In this document: positions 21,357-31,431 of the stretch, piece after piece | Numbering within the stretch: position 1 is the first letter of the stretch | How the letters are laid out: every line of letters begins with the position of its first letter | NCBI RefSeq assembly: GCF_043290135.1 | Contig: NC_134705.1 | Location: 100,566,239-100,630,238, forward strand | DNA: 64,000 nt | Direction of reading: 5' to 3' | Source: Rhipicephalus microplus | Lineage: Eukaryota > Arthropoda > Arachnida > Ixodida > Ixodidae | Translations under genes and position numbers: made by a program | The notes under the pieces: model-generated | Seen by the model: only the letters and a program-made list of their open reading frames with translations | Databases searched by the model: none | What the model was told of the DNA's origin: nothing

Positions 21357-22470
21357 TCATAACACGCGGAGAGAACTTCGTCCCGCATGTCCTTCAGAAC
21401 CACAAGGAGGTAAGCGCGGCTCGTAGAACGGGCGTTTTTTTTTGTACAGGACATTATCACGGAGGCAGAAAGACGTCATGACGCGAGACAGATGGCGAGG
21501 TATAACGGTGCTATGACCCTCCAGATAGTCGATGAGTGGTCGAATCTCTTCATCCTCTCGCTGGCGTCTGCTCAAGTCAGATGAGCTAAGGGCCCTCAGG
21601 AAACCGTCATCGTCCTCTTCTTCTTGATTGACTAAAGGTGCACGCGACAGCGTATCAGCGTCTTCATGCTTCCGTCCAGACTTATATACGATGGTCACAT
21701 CACATTCCTGTAGATGCAAGCTCCATCGGGCCAGTCGTCCAGAGGGATCACGAATGTTTACCAACCAGCAGAGGGCATGGTGGTCTGTCACCACTCTAAA
21801 TGGACGACCATAGAGGTACGGGCGAAACTTGGTGTTCGCCGATACTACTGCGAGACACTCTTTCTCTGTGGTCGTGTAATTCACCTCGGTACGGGACAGT
21901 GATCGGCTGGCATAGGCTATGACTCGTTCTTTGCCGTGTTGATGCTGGACGAGCACTGCGCCGAGGCCGATGTTACTGGCGTCAGTGTGCACCTCCGTGT
22001 CAGCATCATCGCAAGAACAAGGGCTGATTGCATCCGCCGTCGTAACTCGGAAAAAGCAGCCTGTTGCTCAGTAGTCCATACAAACGGTGTGTCGTCGCGT
22101 GTATGGCGTGTCAAGGGTTCCGCTATCTTAGAAAACCCTCTAACAAATCGTCGATAATAGGCGCACAAGCCCAGACAGCGCCGAACAGTCTTTTTGTCTG
22201 TAGGATGCGGAAACGTGGCTACAGCGGCAAGTTTGTCGGGTTCGGGCCGGACTCCTTTGGCGTTGACTACATGGCCAAGGAACTTGAGCTCTTCATAACC
22301 AAAGTGACACTTCTGCGGTTTGAGTGTAAGATCTGCTGATTGAATAGCCTGTAGCACACTCCTGAGGCTGTGAAGATGTTGCTGGAAGGTTTCAGAAAAA
22401 ACGACAACATCATCAAGGTATACGAGACAAGTTAGCCACTTCAGACCAGTAAGCACAGTGTCCATCATTC
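21357..22470 (-). pseudogene. G1 RT C-terminal part and RNase H
   Basis: Minus strand. From 22470 the frame gives MMDTVLTGLKW, VYLDDVVVF (RT catalytic YxDD), LGHVVNAKGVRPEP and CAYYRRFV. A frameshift near 22000 moves to the RNase H frame (21992-21357): [51 protein letters not shown] and GRKHEDADTLSR. The final part is the start of the integrase zinc region. It continues, in sequence sense, the RT that is cut at 27709 by G2. Confidence 0.92.
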
Positions 22471-22474
22471 GTTA
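22471..22474. repeat. G2 target-site duplication, left (GTTA)
   Basis: GTTA directly before the left LTR, matched by GTTA at 27708-27711 directly after the right LTR. A 4-bp duplication fits a Ty3/gypsy integrase. Confidence 0.85.
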
Positions 22475-22631
22475 TGTAAAGGGGGTTTATTGAAGAACTC
22501 AGCAAGCCGGTGGTAACTCTAAAGGAAGGCAGGCGAACCCAGATGACGGTGCTTGATCGCCGATCTCGTGCCTTTTTCTTGTGCTGATGATAGCTGACCT
22601 GATGGCATCAACGTCTATCTTATTCACTACA
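22475..22631 (-). repeat. G2 3' LTR
   Basis: 157 bp, TGTAAAGGGGGTTTATTGAA to TTATTCACTACA on the plus strand. Near-identical to 27551-27707. Confidence 0.95.
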
Positions 22632-22669
22632 ATAACCCTCGGCGAGAAAGTTGAAGCCATCCTGGCGAT

Positions 22670-24232
22670 CTAACACTTGGGGACAAGCGGGTCTAAGTAC
22701 GGCTTAAGACGGTTTACGTGAACGATATCACGTCCACGCCGACGACGGTCGCTCGGTGGCGTGAGGGGTTCAATGGCGTAGTTCACGGGTGAAGTTCGCT
22801 CGACCACGCGGTAGGGACCATGATAATTAGAGAGTAGCTTGGGTGATACACCAGGGGCACAGGGCGGTACATGAAGCCATACAAGTGCTCCAGGAACGAA
22901 CGTTGGTGCAGAACGATGGTCGTCGTCACGGATCTCCTTCTGGCGCTGTTGGTCGGATGTAGTAAGCCGCTTGGCTAGCTTGCGGCACTCTTCTGCGTAA
23001 CTAGCGGCTTCCGAGACAGGCTGGTATTCGGAGGGATCTGGCGAGTATGGCAGTAAAGTGTCGATGGTGTGTGATGGTTCGCGACCGTACAGGAGAAACA
23101 ATGGGGAAAACCCGGTAGTGACTTGCGTAGCGGTGTTATACGCGTATGTAACAAATGGGAGAACGAGGTCCCAGTTTGTTTGATCAGAAGCGACATGCGT
23201 AGCAAGCACGTCCCCCAGAGTACGATTAAACCGCTCAGTCAAGCCGTTCGTCTGTGGTAGGTAGGCTGTACTCTTCCGGTGAACCATATGGCGCTGTTGA
23301 AGAAGTGCTTGTATTACATCGGAGAGGAAAACACGCCCTAAGTCACTGAGGAGTTCTCGAGGAGGACCATGACGAAGCACAAAACGATTGAGTATGAAAG
23401 TGGCGACGTCTTGTGCTGCAGCTGTGGGGAGAGCAGCAGTTTCAGCGTACCGTGTTAGATGATCCACTGCCACGATAGCCCATTGGTTGCCTGCCGTTGT
23501 TAATGGTAGTGGTCCGTAGAGGTCAATTCCTACACGGTCGAATGGGCGGTCTGGGCATGGAAGTGGCTGCAATGAACCTGTTGCAGGATGTGGCGGGCTT
23601 TTCCGCCGCTGACATTCGTGGCAGCCGCGAATGAAGTGGCGGACGAAGGTAAACATTCCGCGCCAGTAATACCTTTTTCGTAGGCGCTCGTAGGTCTTGA
23701 AAACACCAGCGTGAGCACATTGCGGGTCGGAATGAAACGACGCGCAGATGGTAGAGCGCAGCGTTCGGGGAATGACTAGTAGCCATTTCCTACCATCTGC
23801 TGAATAGTTGCGCCGGTACAAAAGACCATCCCGAATACTGAAGTTCGGAGCCTGGCGGCGCCGGGTTCGAGTGGTTGGAAGTGTCGGTGCCTCGGATAAC
23901 GCGTCAAGAAGCGAAGCGATCCATGGGTCATTGCGTTGTGCAGAAGAGATTGTGTCCTCGTCAAGCGCTGACAACGTGTTGTCCGAGGGAACAGATGCGA
24001 TGTCCGGGGATAGGGGAGATCGTGACAGTGCATCAGCATCGGCATGCTTGTTGCCGGAACGATATACCACGCGAATGTCATATTCTTGAAGCCGAAGAGC
24101 CCAACGGGCAAGACGACCCGATGGGTCCTTAAGCGAAGATAACCAGCATAATGCGTGGTGGTCCGTTACTACATCAAAAGCACGGCCATAAAGGTATGGG
24201 CGGAACTTGACAAGCGCCCAAACGATCGCCAA
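22670..24232 (-). CDS. G2 RNase H end and integrase, long open segment
   Basis: 520 residues without a stop on the minus strand. RNase H end: [13 protein letters not shown] and [12 protein letters not shown]. The integrase zinc region is [20 protein letters not shown] followed by [11 protein letters not shown]. The catalytic core shows [10 protein letters not shown] (first Asp), [11 protein letters not shown] (second Asp) and [11 protein letters not shown] (Glu), so the DDE triad is intact. The C-terminal part has [20 protein letters not shown] and [18 protein letters not shown], with [11 protein letters not shown] near the end. The start is set by the frame, not a real initiation site; in life it is part of one pol polyprotein, broken upstream. 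Confidence 0.93.
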   Translation of the reverse strand: MAIVWALVKFRPYLYGRAFDVVTDHHALCWLSSLKDPSGRLARWALRLQEYDIRVVYRSGNKHADADALSRSPLSPDIASVPSDNTLSALDEDTISSAQRNDPWIASLLDALSEAPTLPTTRTRRRQAPNFSIRDGLLYRRNYSADGRKWLLVIPRTLRSTICASFHSDPQCAHAGVFKTYERLRKRYYWRGMFTFVRHFIRGCHECQRRKSPPHPATGSLQPLPCPDRPFDRVGIDLYGPLPLTTAGNQWAIVAVDHLTRYAETAALPTAAAQDVATFILNRFVLRHGPPRELLSDLGRVFLSDVIQALLQQRHMVHRKSTAYLPQTNGLTERFNRTLGDVLATHVASDQTNWDLVLPFVTYAYNTATQVTTGFSPLFLLYGREPSHTIDTLLPYSPDPSEYQPVSEAASYAEECRKLAKRLTTSDQQRQKEIRDDDHRSAPTFVPGALVWLHVPPCAPGVSPKLLSNYHGPYRVVERTSPVNYAIEPLTPPSDRRRRGRDIVHVNRLKPYLDPLVPKC

Positions 24233-25107
24233 GCATTCCTTCTCGGTGACGCTGTAGTTTGATTCAGCCTTGGTAAGAGTTCTGCTGGCGTAGGCGACGA
24301 CATACTCGGCGAATCCAGGCTTGCGTTGCGCGAGAACCGCATCGAGGCCGACACCACTGGCGTCGGTGTGGACCTCAGTTGCTGCCGTAGGATCGTAGTG
24401 ACGCAGTATTGGTGGCGAAGTGAGGAGACGACGAAGGATACAGAGGCTTGGTCACACTCAGAAGACCATGACGAGATATCAGTGGTGCTGCCTATAAGTT
24501 TGGTCAAAGGCGCAATGATAGAGGCGAAGTTGCGCACGAACCGGCGAAAGTAGGAGCACAACCCCACGAAGCTCCGTAACTGCTTCATAGTCGTTGGTTT
24601 GGGGAAGTCGGTGACAGCACGTAACTTAGCCGGGTCTGGAAGTATACCGTCCTTTGATACGACGTGCCCGAGAATCGTAAGTTGCCGAGCAGCGAAGTGA
24701 CACTTCTTGAGGTTGAGTTGGAGCTGAGCATTCTTCAGGCACGTGAGGACGTGTTTGAGGCGCTCGAGATGTTTTCCAAAGTCTGGCGCAAAGACGACTA
24801 TATCGTCGAGATAGCAGAGACAGATCTGCCATTTCAAACCACGAAGAACCGAGTCCATCATGCGCTCGAAGGTGGCAGGCGCATTGCAGAGGCCGAAGGG
24901 CATGACATTAAACTCATACAGACCGTCCGGTGTCATGAAAGCTGTTTTTGGTCGATCGGCATCTGCAAGGGGGACCTGCCAGTACCCTGAGCGCAAATCT
25001 AATGATGAAAAAAACTCGGCACTTTGTAAAGTATCAAGGGCATCGTCAATCCTGGGTAAAGGATACACGTCTCTTCGAGTGATCTTATTTAGGCGCCGGT
25101 AATCCAC
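24233..25107 (-). pseudogene. G2 reverse transcriptase (frameshifted at both ends)
   Basis: Minus strand. [33 protein letters not shown] (motif A), [26 protein letters not shown] (catalytic YLDD), LGHVVSKDG and [10 protein letters not shown] are all present, so the RT core is well preserved. After [19 protein letters not shown] the frame slips near 24440, and the next part (THADASGVG-like RNase H start) is in another frame. At the N-terminal end the frame is lost at the A-run described at 25128-25137. Confidence 0.92.
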
Positions 25108-26150
25108 GCAGAAGCGAACGGAACCATCCTTTTTTTAACGAGGACTACAGGTGGGGCCCATGGACTTTGTGAAGGTTGAGTGACGCCACGTTGCAGCATA
25201 TCGTTCACCTGTTCGGTAATAACTTGGCGTTCCACCGCAGAAACACGATATGGTCGCTGTCGTAGTGGCGCATGGGAGCCGGTATCGATGTAATGTACAG
25301 TGGTAGAAGTACGGCCAAGTGAAGGTTGAACAACATCGAACGATTCGCGGTACTGGTACAGCAGTTGGAGGAGTTCAGATCGTTCAGATGGTGACAGTCT
25401 GTCTGCGATCGCCGAATCGAACACTTTTGAAGCCTGTAGACGAGAGTGGTTAAGAGCACTGACGGCGGTGAGGTCAGTTTGGGATGATTCTTGCGGCACG
25501 GTAAAAATTTGTCCGTTATCAATGGGCTGTACGCATCCAAGAGATTCGCCTTTAAATAGTTTGATGGTATGCGGAAAGGGATTGGTAAGGCAGAGAGCAC
25601 TGCCTCCATTAGAAATTGAGAGGGCTGAATAAGGGAGCAGAAGTGGTTTCCGACTTAGAAAGAGGCTTGATGGCTCAAAAAATGCTACTTCATCACGCAT
25701 GCCGTCGGAGACCACAGGGAGCAAAACAGCTGTTGTCGGTGGAATGTCAGTGTCTTCTTTGACAACTAGCTTGTGCGCGGCTTGATTAGTGTGGTCGTAG
25801 GGCTGGTCGAAGAACGGAAGCAGTTCAAGTTCGGAACGGGCACAATCTATAACGGCACGATTACGGGATAGGAAATCCCAGCTTAGTATGATGTCATGAG
25901 AGCACGAGTAAAGGACGATAAACTCAACAATGTAGTGGTCCTCCGCAATTTTGAGTCGGGCAGTGCAGGCGGCTATAGGTCGAACAGGTTCTCCATTTGC
26001 TGCACGTCAGAACATATCAAGCGGCGTGGTCACCTTTCGGAGCTTGCGGCAAAATTTGGCGTCTATAACAGCGGCACCGGTATCCACAAGAGCGTATGCA
26101 TGGGCGCCGTCCACAAAACCTTCGACGATATTTGACGGCAAGGTGTGAGG
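25108..26150 (-). pseudogene. G2 protease and RT N-terminus
   Basis: On the minus strand the aspartic protease active site reads ALVDTGAAVIDAKFCRKL at about 26105-26045. A frame change follows, then a 211-residue open stretch (25724-25089) with NPFPHTIKLFKGESLG, then the start of RT: HYIDTGSHAPLRQRPYRVS and ITEQVNDMLQRGV, followed by [12 protein letters not shown]. At VKK the frame breaks because the run that should encode KKKDG is one A short. Confidence 0.88.
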
Positions 26151-26299
26151 ACTTGAAGATTTCGATAGCGCAGTTCTTGCCCCTTGAACTGCGACGGCTA
26201 GTTTCCCTCATTTTGAGGGGCTGGTCGTGGACGCATGGGTGACAAGAAGCGTCAATTGGGTGAAGGTGAGCGACGAGACGAAGTTGCTGGATAGTCACG

Positions 26300-27480
26300 A
26301 GAAGACGTGTTTGACTGACGATCCGAACTTTCATAACCAAAAGGTGGTCGGTCCATGTAGTTGCTTCGTGGTCAAACGTCTGTGTAGGCGGGCACGCGAC
26401 GACAGCAGTATCGGGAGATATGGCCAGGTCCGCCGCACGCAAAATAGATCGGCTGGTAATCGCGCGTTCGCTAGGCACTTGCAGCAAGGGGCGCCGCCCA
26501 CGCGGCATACGGCTGAGTCGAGGCTGTGGTAGCGAGGGGAGGAGCCCATGCGACGGAAGACTGAGTAGGAGCGGTGACATGCGGCAGTCCATTGAACGGC
26601 GAGGGCTGGTGTGGCTGCTGCCTCTTTACTGCGTCAGCATAAGTAAGAGGCGCGGCGACAACTTGCTGCTGAAAGGGCACTGGCATAGCCTCGGCAATCT
26701 GGTCCTGAAGTGCATGTCGGAGCATGGGAGCTAACGGTGTCGGTGGTTGCTCTTGCTGCTGCTGCGGGAGCTCTTGGCGCTGACAAAACGGCAGGAAGGA
26801 AAGCTGACGTGCGACCTCCTCACGCACAAAGTCTTTCATTTGTGCTAGAAGGCGGGAGTGGTCAGGTACGACGTCCAGTGCAGCGAGTGGTTGGTTAGGC
26901 TGAAATGGACGACGGGTGAGAGCTCGTTGCTGTCGCAATTCGTCGTAGTTCTGGCACAGAGTTACAACTTCAGACACCGTGCCAGGAGACTTCGCCAGGA
27001 GCATTTGAAAGACGTCGTCATCAACACCTTTCATAATGTGCTGGATCTTGGCGCTTTCGCTCATTGCGGCATCGACGCGCTTGCAGAGATCGAGTATATC
27101 TTTAATATAGGCGGTAAACGTTTCGCCAGGTTCTTGTGCCCGTGAGCGCAGGCGTTGTTCGGCGCGCAACTTCCGCACGGTAGGCAATATCCTCGGCAAA
27201 CCGAGGATATTGCCTGCTTGAAAGTGGCCCAGTTCTCGAACTCGGATTCGTGGTTTGTGTACCACAGTTTCGCCACATTAGCCAAGTAAAAGTTGACGGT
27301 GCTCAACTTAGCAGCGTCATCCCACCTGTTTGGTCCACTGGCTTTTTCGTAGGACGACAGCCAGTCCTCGACGTCCTGGTCTTCGGCGCCCGAAAAGATC
27401 GGGGGGTCTCGCTGGTGAACCGGGCCGGGGCAAGTAGGAGCCGCGAGAGGTGCTGTCTGTTGGGCAGCGTCAACTTGCAT
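26300..27480 (-). pseudogene. G2 gag (frameshifted at a hairpin)
   Basis: ATG at 27480 gives MQVDAAQQTAPLAAPTCPGP and the Gag core with FSGAEDQDVEDWLSSYEKA and KLWYTNHESEFENWATFKQA. At 27182-27215 lies a perfect 15-bp hairpin, after which the Gag frame is offset (RKLRAEQRLRSRAQEPGETF to 26471). A nucleic-acid-binding knuckle remnant follows at about 26450-26400 (CGGPGHISRYC); its first Cys position is Tyr. Gag would form the particle shell; this copy cannot make it whole. Confidence 0.87.
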
Positions 27481-27529
27481 GGTCGACGGCAGGGTGCGGG
27501 ATCGGAGTTTCAGGGTGTAGGTGATGCAG

Positions 27530-27549
27530 TTACCCAGCACCTCCACCAA
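27530..27549 (-). promoter_or_regulatory. G2 primer-binding-site candidate
   Basis: Just inside the 5' LTR the minus strand reads TTTGGTGGAGGTGCTGGGTA. G1 has TTGGTGGAGGTGCGGGGTA at the same place (about 30514-30496). TGG at the start is as expected for pairing with a tRNA CCA end. The tRNA was not identified. Confidence 0.6.
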
Positions 27550-27550
27550 A

Positions 27551-27707
27551 TGTAAAGGGGGTTTATTGAAGAACTCAGCAAGCGGGTGGTAGCTCTAAAG
27601 GAAGGCAGGCGAACCCAGATGACGGTGCTTGATCGCCGATCTCGTGCCTTTTTCTTGTGCTGATGATAGCTGACCTGATGGCATCAACGTCTTTCTTATT
27701 CACTACA
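27551..27707 (-). repeat. G2 5' LTR
   Basis: 157 bp, same ends as the left copy, followed by the GTTA target-site duplication. On the minus strand this is the promoter-bearing LTR. Confidence 0.95.
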
Positions 27708-27708
27708 G

Positions 27709-28167
27709 TTAGAAGGTTGCGGGCACTGAGCACAAACCAAAAAGAAGGACTCGAAACTCAAACAGGCCGTCAGGGGTCACAAAAGCCGTTTTCTCGCGGT
27801 CTCGCTCGTCAACCTCAATCTGCCAGTACCCGCTTTCTAAATTTAAAGAGGAAAAATAGTGGGCGCGGCGTAATCTGTCTAACGAGTCATCGATGCGTGG
27901 CAGCGGGTACACGTCCTTTTTAGTCACGCTGTTCAGCTTCCGGTAAATGACGCAAAAACGTAGCGTTCCGTCTTTCTTCTTGAATAGGACGACCGGAGAG
28001 GACCACGCACTGTTGGAAGGCTCGATGATGCCGTCGTCAAGCATTTCATGAACTTGCGTACCAATGGCTTCTCGTTCCTTCGCTGACACACGGTAAGGCT
28101 GTTGGTGTACTCGGTGGGCGGCGTCGTAAGTGATGATTCTGTGCCTAGTGATCGAAGTCTGGCGCAC
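27709..28167 (-). pseudogene. G1 reverse transcriptase N-terminal part
   Basis: Minus strand, 152 residues. [59 protein letters not shown] and SSLNLESGYWQIEV (motif A, with Asn in place of catalytic Asp in SLDL) are visible. LLFGLCSVPATF follows, then the G2 insertion. The rest of RT resumes at 22470. Upstream (28168-28386) is a frame-broken linker between protease and RT. Confidence 0.92.
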
Positions 28168-28385
28168 CTTAGAGGAAGCAGCGAATCATGACTTGAATTC
28201 AAGCAAGAGTTTTCGCAGTGGTGTCTCGTATTCTGGTGTGAGGTTAGAATTAATATCGATATTGTTTAGAGACGTATCAGCGGCCTCCACTGCGTCCGAC
28301 GAGAAGCAGATGGGAACGGTTTCTAATTCATCTGCAAACGCTAACGAAGTGCCACGGAAAAGGTGACGGTGATCGTTGCTGAAAT

Positions 28386-29150
28386 TTAAACGAGCAGTTG
28401 AGATCGGCCATCCCGTAGCTGTGTGATACTCCTAGCCCCACTAACACCTTGAGTCAGAAGGTGTTCTAAATTACTTTCTGCAATCGCTTCACCATTTCGC
28501 AGTCCACAGCATGTGACGTCGACAATAACACTGGCTCTTGGAGGAAGCGTTATACTTTCAGCAGAAACACGAAGAACGTCGGTACATTGTTGGTCGTCCT
28601 GCTTGTCGATTTCTTGGTCGGCTGAGAAAGTGATTCGATTCTCTTGAAGATCAATGACAGCTCCATACTCCTGCAGGAAGTCAACACCAAGAATAACGTC
28701 GCGTGAACATTCACGGAGCACAAGAAAACTTCCTACAAAAGTATAACCGCAGACCCGAACTCTACTCGTGCAGGTTCCAAGCGGAGAGACGGTGTGGCCA
28801 CCAGCCGTTCGAATCACGGAGCCATGGCAGGGCGTGATTACCTTCTTTAGTAGTCTGGTCATTTTCCCGCTTAGTATCGAATAGTCAGCCCCGGTATCAA
28901 CTAAAGCACCTACTGCATAGCCGTCTATCAGCACCGGTATATCCAGAGAAAGCCGCACATGTCGCTCAGTCGAATCTACACCCTTTACTGTTAGTGTCGA
29001 TCGGAGGTCTTCAGCACGTCGACTGCAAGTGACCTCGCCTCCAAGGGTCGCTTGCGTTAGTTTTTCTGGCGGGGACTGGAGGACCGTGCGCCAGCATGGC
29101 ACTGTGGCGAAGATGAAAAGCGCCTCGGCGACGGTGAGCGCGACTGCCAT
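28386..29150 (-). pseudogene. G1 aspartic protease region
   Basis: 254-residue open frame on the minus strand. ALVDTGADYSILSGKMTRLL near residue 85-105 is the retropepsin active site (DTG). Later come TCTSRVRVCGYTF and DVILGVDFLQEYGAVIDL, the typical flap-distal ILG(I/V)DFL motif. The protease itself looks intact; the region overlaps the end of gag in another frame, as is normal for a gag-pol shift. Confidence 0.88.
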
Positions 29151-30482
29151 CCAGAAGGCGGTGGCATGTGCTGTTGAGCCAGGTAGTCCTCAATGTCCCG
29201 CGGTCGCTGGTCATACCGAGGAGGCGCTGAATATACTGAAAAGCCGTGCAGCCCGAGACGCCGGTATGGACACAGGCTGTACAAATGGTCCGCTTCACCG
29301 CAGTGGAAGCACAAAGGTCGGCGATCAGGAGTACGCCAATCATCAGATTTTAGAGGCGAAGCACGTCTGTCGTCAAGGTAGTGTGCTGGTTGTTCCGCAA
29401 GATGCGCAGGGCTGGCGTAAATGAGGGGTGGGGGTGTGCGTGTGTTCTCGTAGTACCGGAGAGGCGGCGCCGACTGAAGTGAAACCGTAGGAGGTGCCTG
29501 AACAAACAGCAGGGAAGAGGAAGCTGGGCGCTTCAAGGCTTCCGCATAGGTCGCACGGTGGTAGTCAGCCGGGGCGGGTGTGGCGTTATTCAGACTCACA
29601 TGGTCACGAAGGGCATGATGCAGCTCGTCCTTGACGATGCTTGCAATGGAACTCACTTGTAGGTAGTGGTGGTGTGGCAGCCTTTTGCAGCTCCTCACGT
29701 ACTATGGAGCGGATAAGGTCGCGCAGACACTCGGTGTTGCTCCCAATAGTCGTGAGAACTTGAGCAGTGGATGTGTTCACTTGCCGCTCATACAGGGTGG
29801 ATCGATGCTCAAGCATCGTTTCTATCGTGACGGCTTCGGACAAAAACTCGGCGACCGTGTTCGGAGGGCTCCGTACAAGGCCAGCGAAAAGCTGCTCCTT
29901 AACTCCCCGCATAAGGTGACGCACCTTCTTTTCTTCTGTCATACTCTGACCAGCCCGTCGGAACAGGCGCGTCATATCTTCCACATAGGTCATGACAGTT
30001 TCATTGGGCATCTTGATTCGGGCCTGGATCGCTCGCTCCACTCGTTCGTGGCAATCAGCACTTCTGTAAGTATCCAACAGCTGGCGGCGGAATTCAGGCC
30101 ACGATGCCATCTGTTCCTCGTGATTCATGTATTAGGTACGTGCTCCATCCTCCAAATAGATGTACACACGCCGTAGTTTGGCAGAGTCGTTCCAGTCGTT
30201 CAAAGCAGCAACGCGCTTTAAGTCGACCAACCAGTCCTCGACGTCTTCGAGCTGGGTGCCATGAAACGATGTCGGAACCTGTGGACTTTCGAGGGTGTAC
30301 CGAGTCACCGGGGGGTTTTCTGTACCTGTTAAAGTGGTTTGAACGGACGTGTTCATCATACTGGTGTGACCTGTAGGATCAGCTTCGAGTGGCAATCTCC
30401 TGATCCTGCGGCTTGTCTGATGAACGGGAGTGTTAACTCGCACTGGGCTTGTGGTGCCGCTTCCAGGAGGGGTCTGAAACAT
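29057..30482 (-). pseudogene. G1 gag
   Basis: ATG at 30482. Visible are TSFHGTQLEDVEDWLVDLKR and a YIYLEDGART segment, then a TAA at 30132-30134. After it the same frame goes on with NHEEQMASWPEFRRQLLDTY and EKKVRHLMRGVKEQLFAGL, then shifts near 29650. The last part (29698-29057) holds a full CCHC zinc knuckle, CFHCGEADHLYSLC (C-x2-C-x4-H-x4-C). One stop plus one frameshift disable it. Confidence 0.9.
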
Positions 30483-30514
30483 CCGTGAGGGGCCTACCCC
30501 GCACCTCCACCAAT

Positions 30515-30687
30515 TGTCAGGTCACTCCAGGGGGTGTCGACAAGGTTTATAGAGGTCTCATCGACAGGGTTCTAACCAAACGCGTCGGTTGGGCTTGTTT
30601 GCCAGAGCGGGGGCCCACGTGCACTTCTCTCTTCTCTGTGGTGTGAGCCTTCACCATGGCATACGACCCGCTACTAAAAGTAGGTGG

Positions 30688-30689
<2 letters not shown>
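30515..30689 (-). repeat. G1 5' LTR
   Basis: 175 bp, pairs with 20014-20188 at about 12 mismatches by eye. The CpG-poor TGTCAGGTCACTCCAGGGGG start is on the plus strand. Confidence 0.93.

Positions 30690-30728
<39 letters not shown>
30690..30728. repeat. (AT)n microsatellite
   Basis: Continuation of the (AT)n at 19976-20012 on the other side of G1. Confidence 0.95.
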
Positions 30729-30730
<2 letters not shown>

Positions 30731-30913
30731 TATATATGAATTAAGGAAAAGAAGTATATACCTCAAGGTTCCTTTTTCACGTTATGCGAAGATCGCAGGT
30801 TGGGTTCCTGCCCACCGCAACTCATATTTTCACTCACTTTTCCTTCTTCACATCTACATTATTACAATTTGGTCTAATAAATTCTCCTATACTTTCCTTG
30901 CCATCATTGCCTG

Positions 30914-31162
30914 TTAGGTGATTGATTTGATTTGTGGGGTTTAACGTCCCAAAACCACCATATGATTATGAGAGACGCCGTAGTGGAGGACTTCGGAAAT
31001 TTTGACCACCTGGGGTTCTTTAACGTGCACCCAAATCTGAGTACACTGGCCTACAACATTTCCGCCTCCATCGGAAATGCAGCCGCCACAGCCGGAATTT
31101 GATCCCGCGACCTGCGGGTCAGCAGCCGAGTACCTTAACCACTAGACCACCGTGGCGGGGCA
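30914..31162 (-). mobile_element. Ruka-type SINE (minus)
   Basis: Minus orientation. The tRNA-like head is at the right (TGGTCTAGTGGTTAAGGTAC; B-box form GCGGGATCAAATTCC) and the tail is at the left near GATTGATTTGATTTG. This is the best-preserved copy in the window. Confidence 0.9.
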
Positions 31163-31163
31163 G

Positions 31164-31167
<4 letters not shown>

Positions 31168-31238
<71 letters not shown>
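31168..31238. repeat. (AT)n microsatellite
   Basis: About 35 AT units directly after the SINE head. Confidence 0.97.
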
Positions 31239-31239
<1 letters not shown>

Positions 31240-31431
31240 TGGAACGTATATTTACCTAACGGTTCTTTCTAAGTCATCAATATCGGTATAGGTGTCTCGC
31301 AGAGTGGACTGAGATGCATGGGCAGACATAAACATACATTTTTTATGTGGACTATGTCATTCAGTTAGAAAGAACTTGTTATGTAACAATGCGGAATATA
31401 TCGATATCTATGTCGCCGCTCATTGAAGACC

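Larger units (their letters stand above)
22475..27707 (-). mobile_element. Ty3/gypsy retrotransposon G2, nested in G1
   Basis: 5233 bp with two 157-bp LTRs (TG..CA) and a 4-bp GTTA target-site duplication, inserted in the RT gene of G1 in the same orientation. The order is gag, protease, RT, RNase H, integrase on the minus strand. The LTRs differ at only about 3 of 157 positions, so the insertion is recent compared with G1. Gag and pol contain frameshifts, so this copy needs help to move. Confidence 0.95.
20014..30689 (-). mobile_element. Ty3/gypsy LTR retrotransposon G1 (interrupted by G2)
   Basis: Bounded by two 175-bp LTRs and read on the minus strand: 5' LTR, gag, protease, RT, [G2 inserted], RT/RNase H, integrase, polypurine tract, 3' LTR. 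Without G2 it is about 5.4 kb, normal for the family. It sits inside an (AT)n microsatellite, so a target-site duplication cannot be judged. The LTRs differ at about 12 of 175 positions by eye. Stops in gag, frameshifts and a damaged integrase make it dead. Confidence 0.93.

Noticed and set aside
26017..26592. 191-residue minus ORF in G2
   Set aside because: Out of frame with the zinc knuckle and protease motifs, which read in neighbouring frames.
22975..29424. Many overlapping ORFs on the plus strand and in other minus frames of the gypsy elements
   Set aside because: All lie opposite or out of frame to gag/pol domains with clear motifs, so they are shadows.
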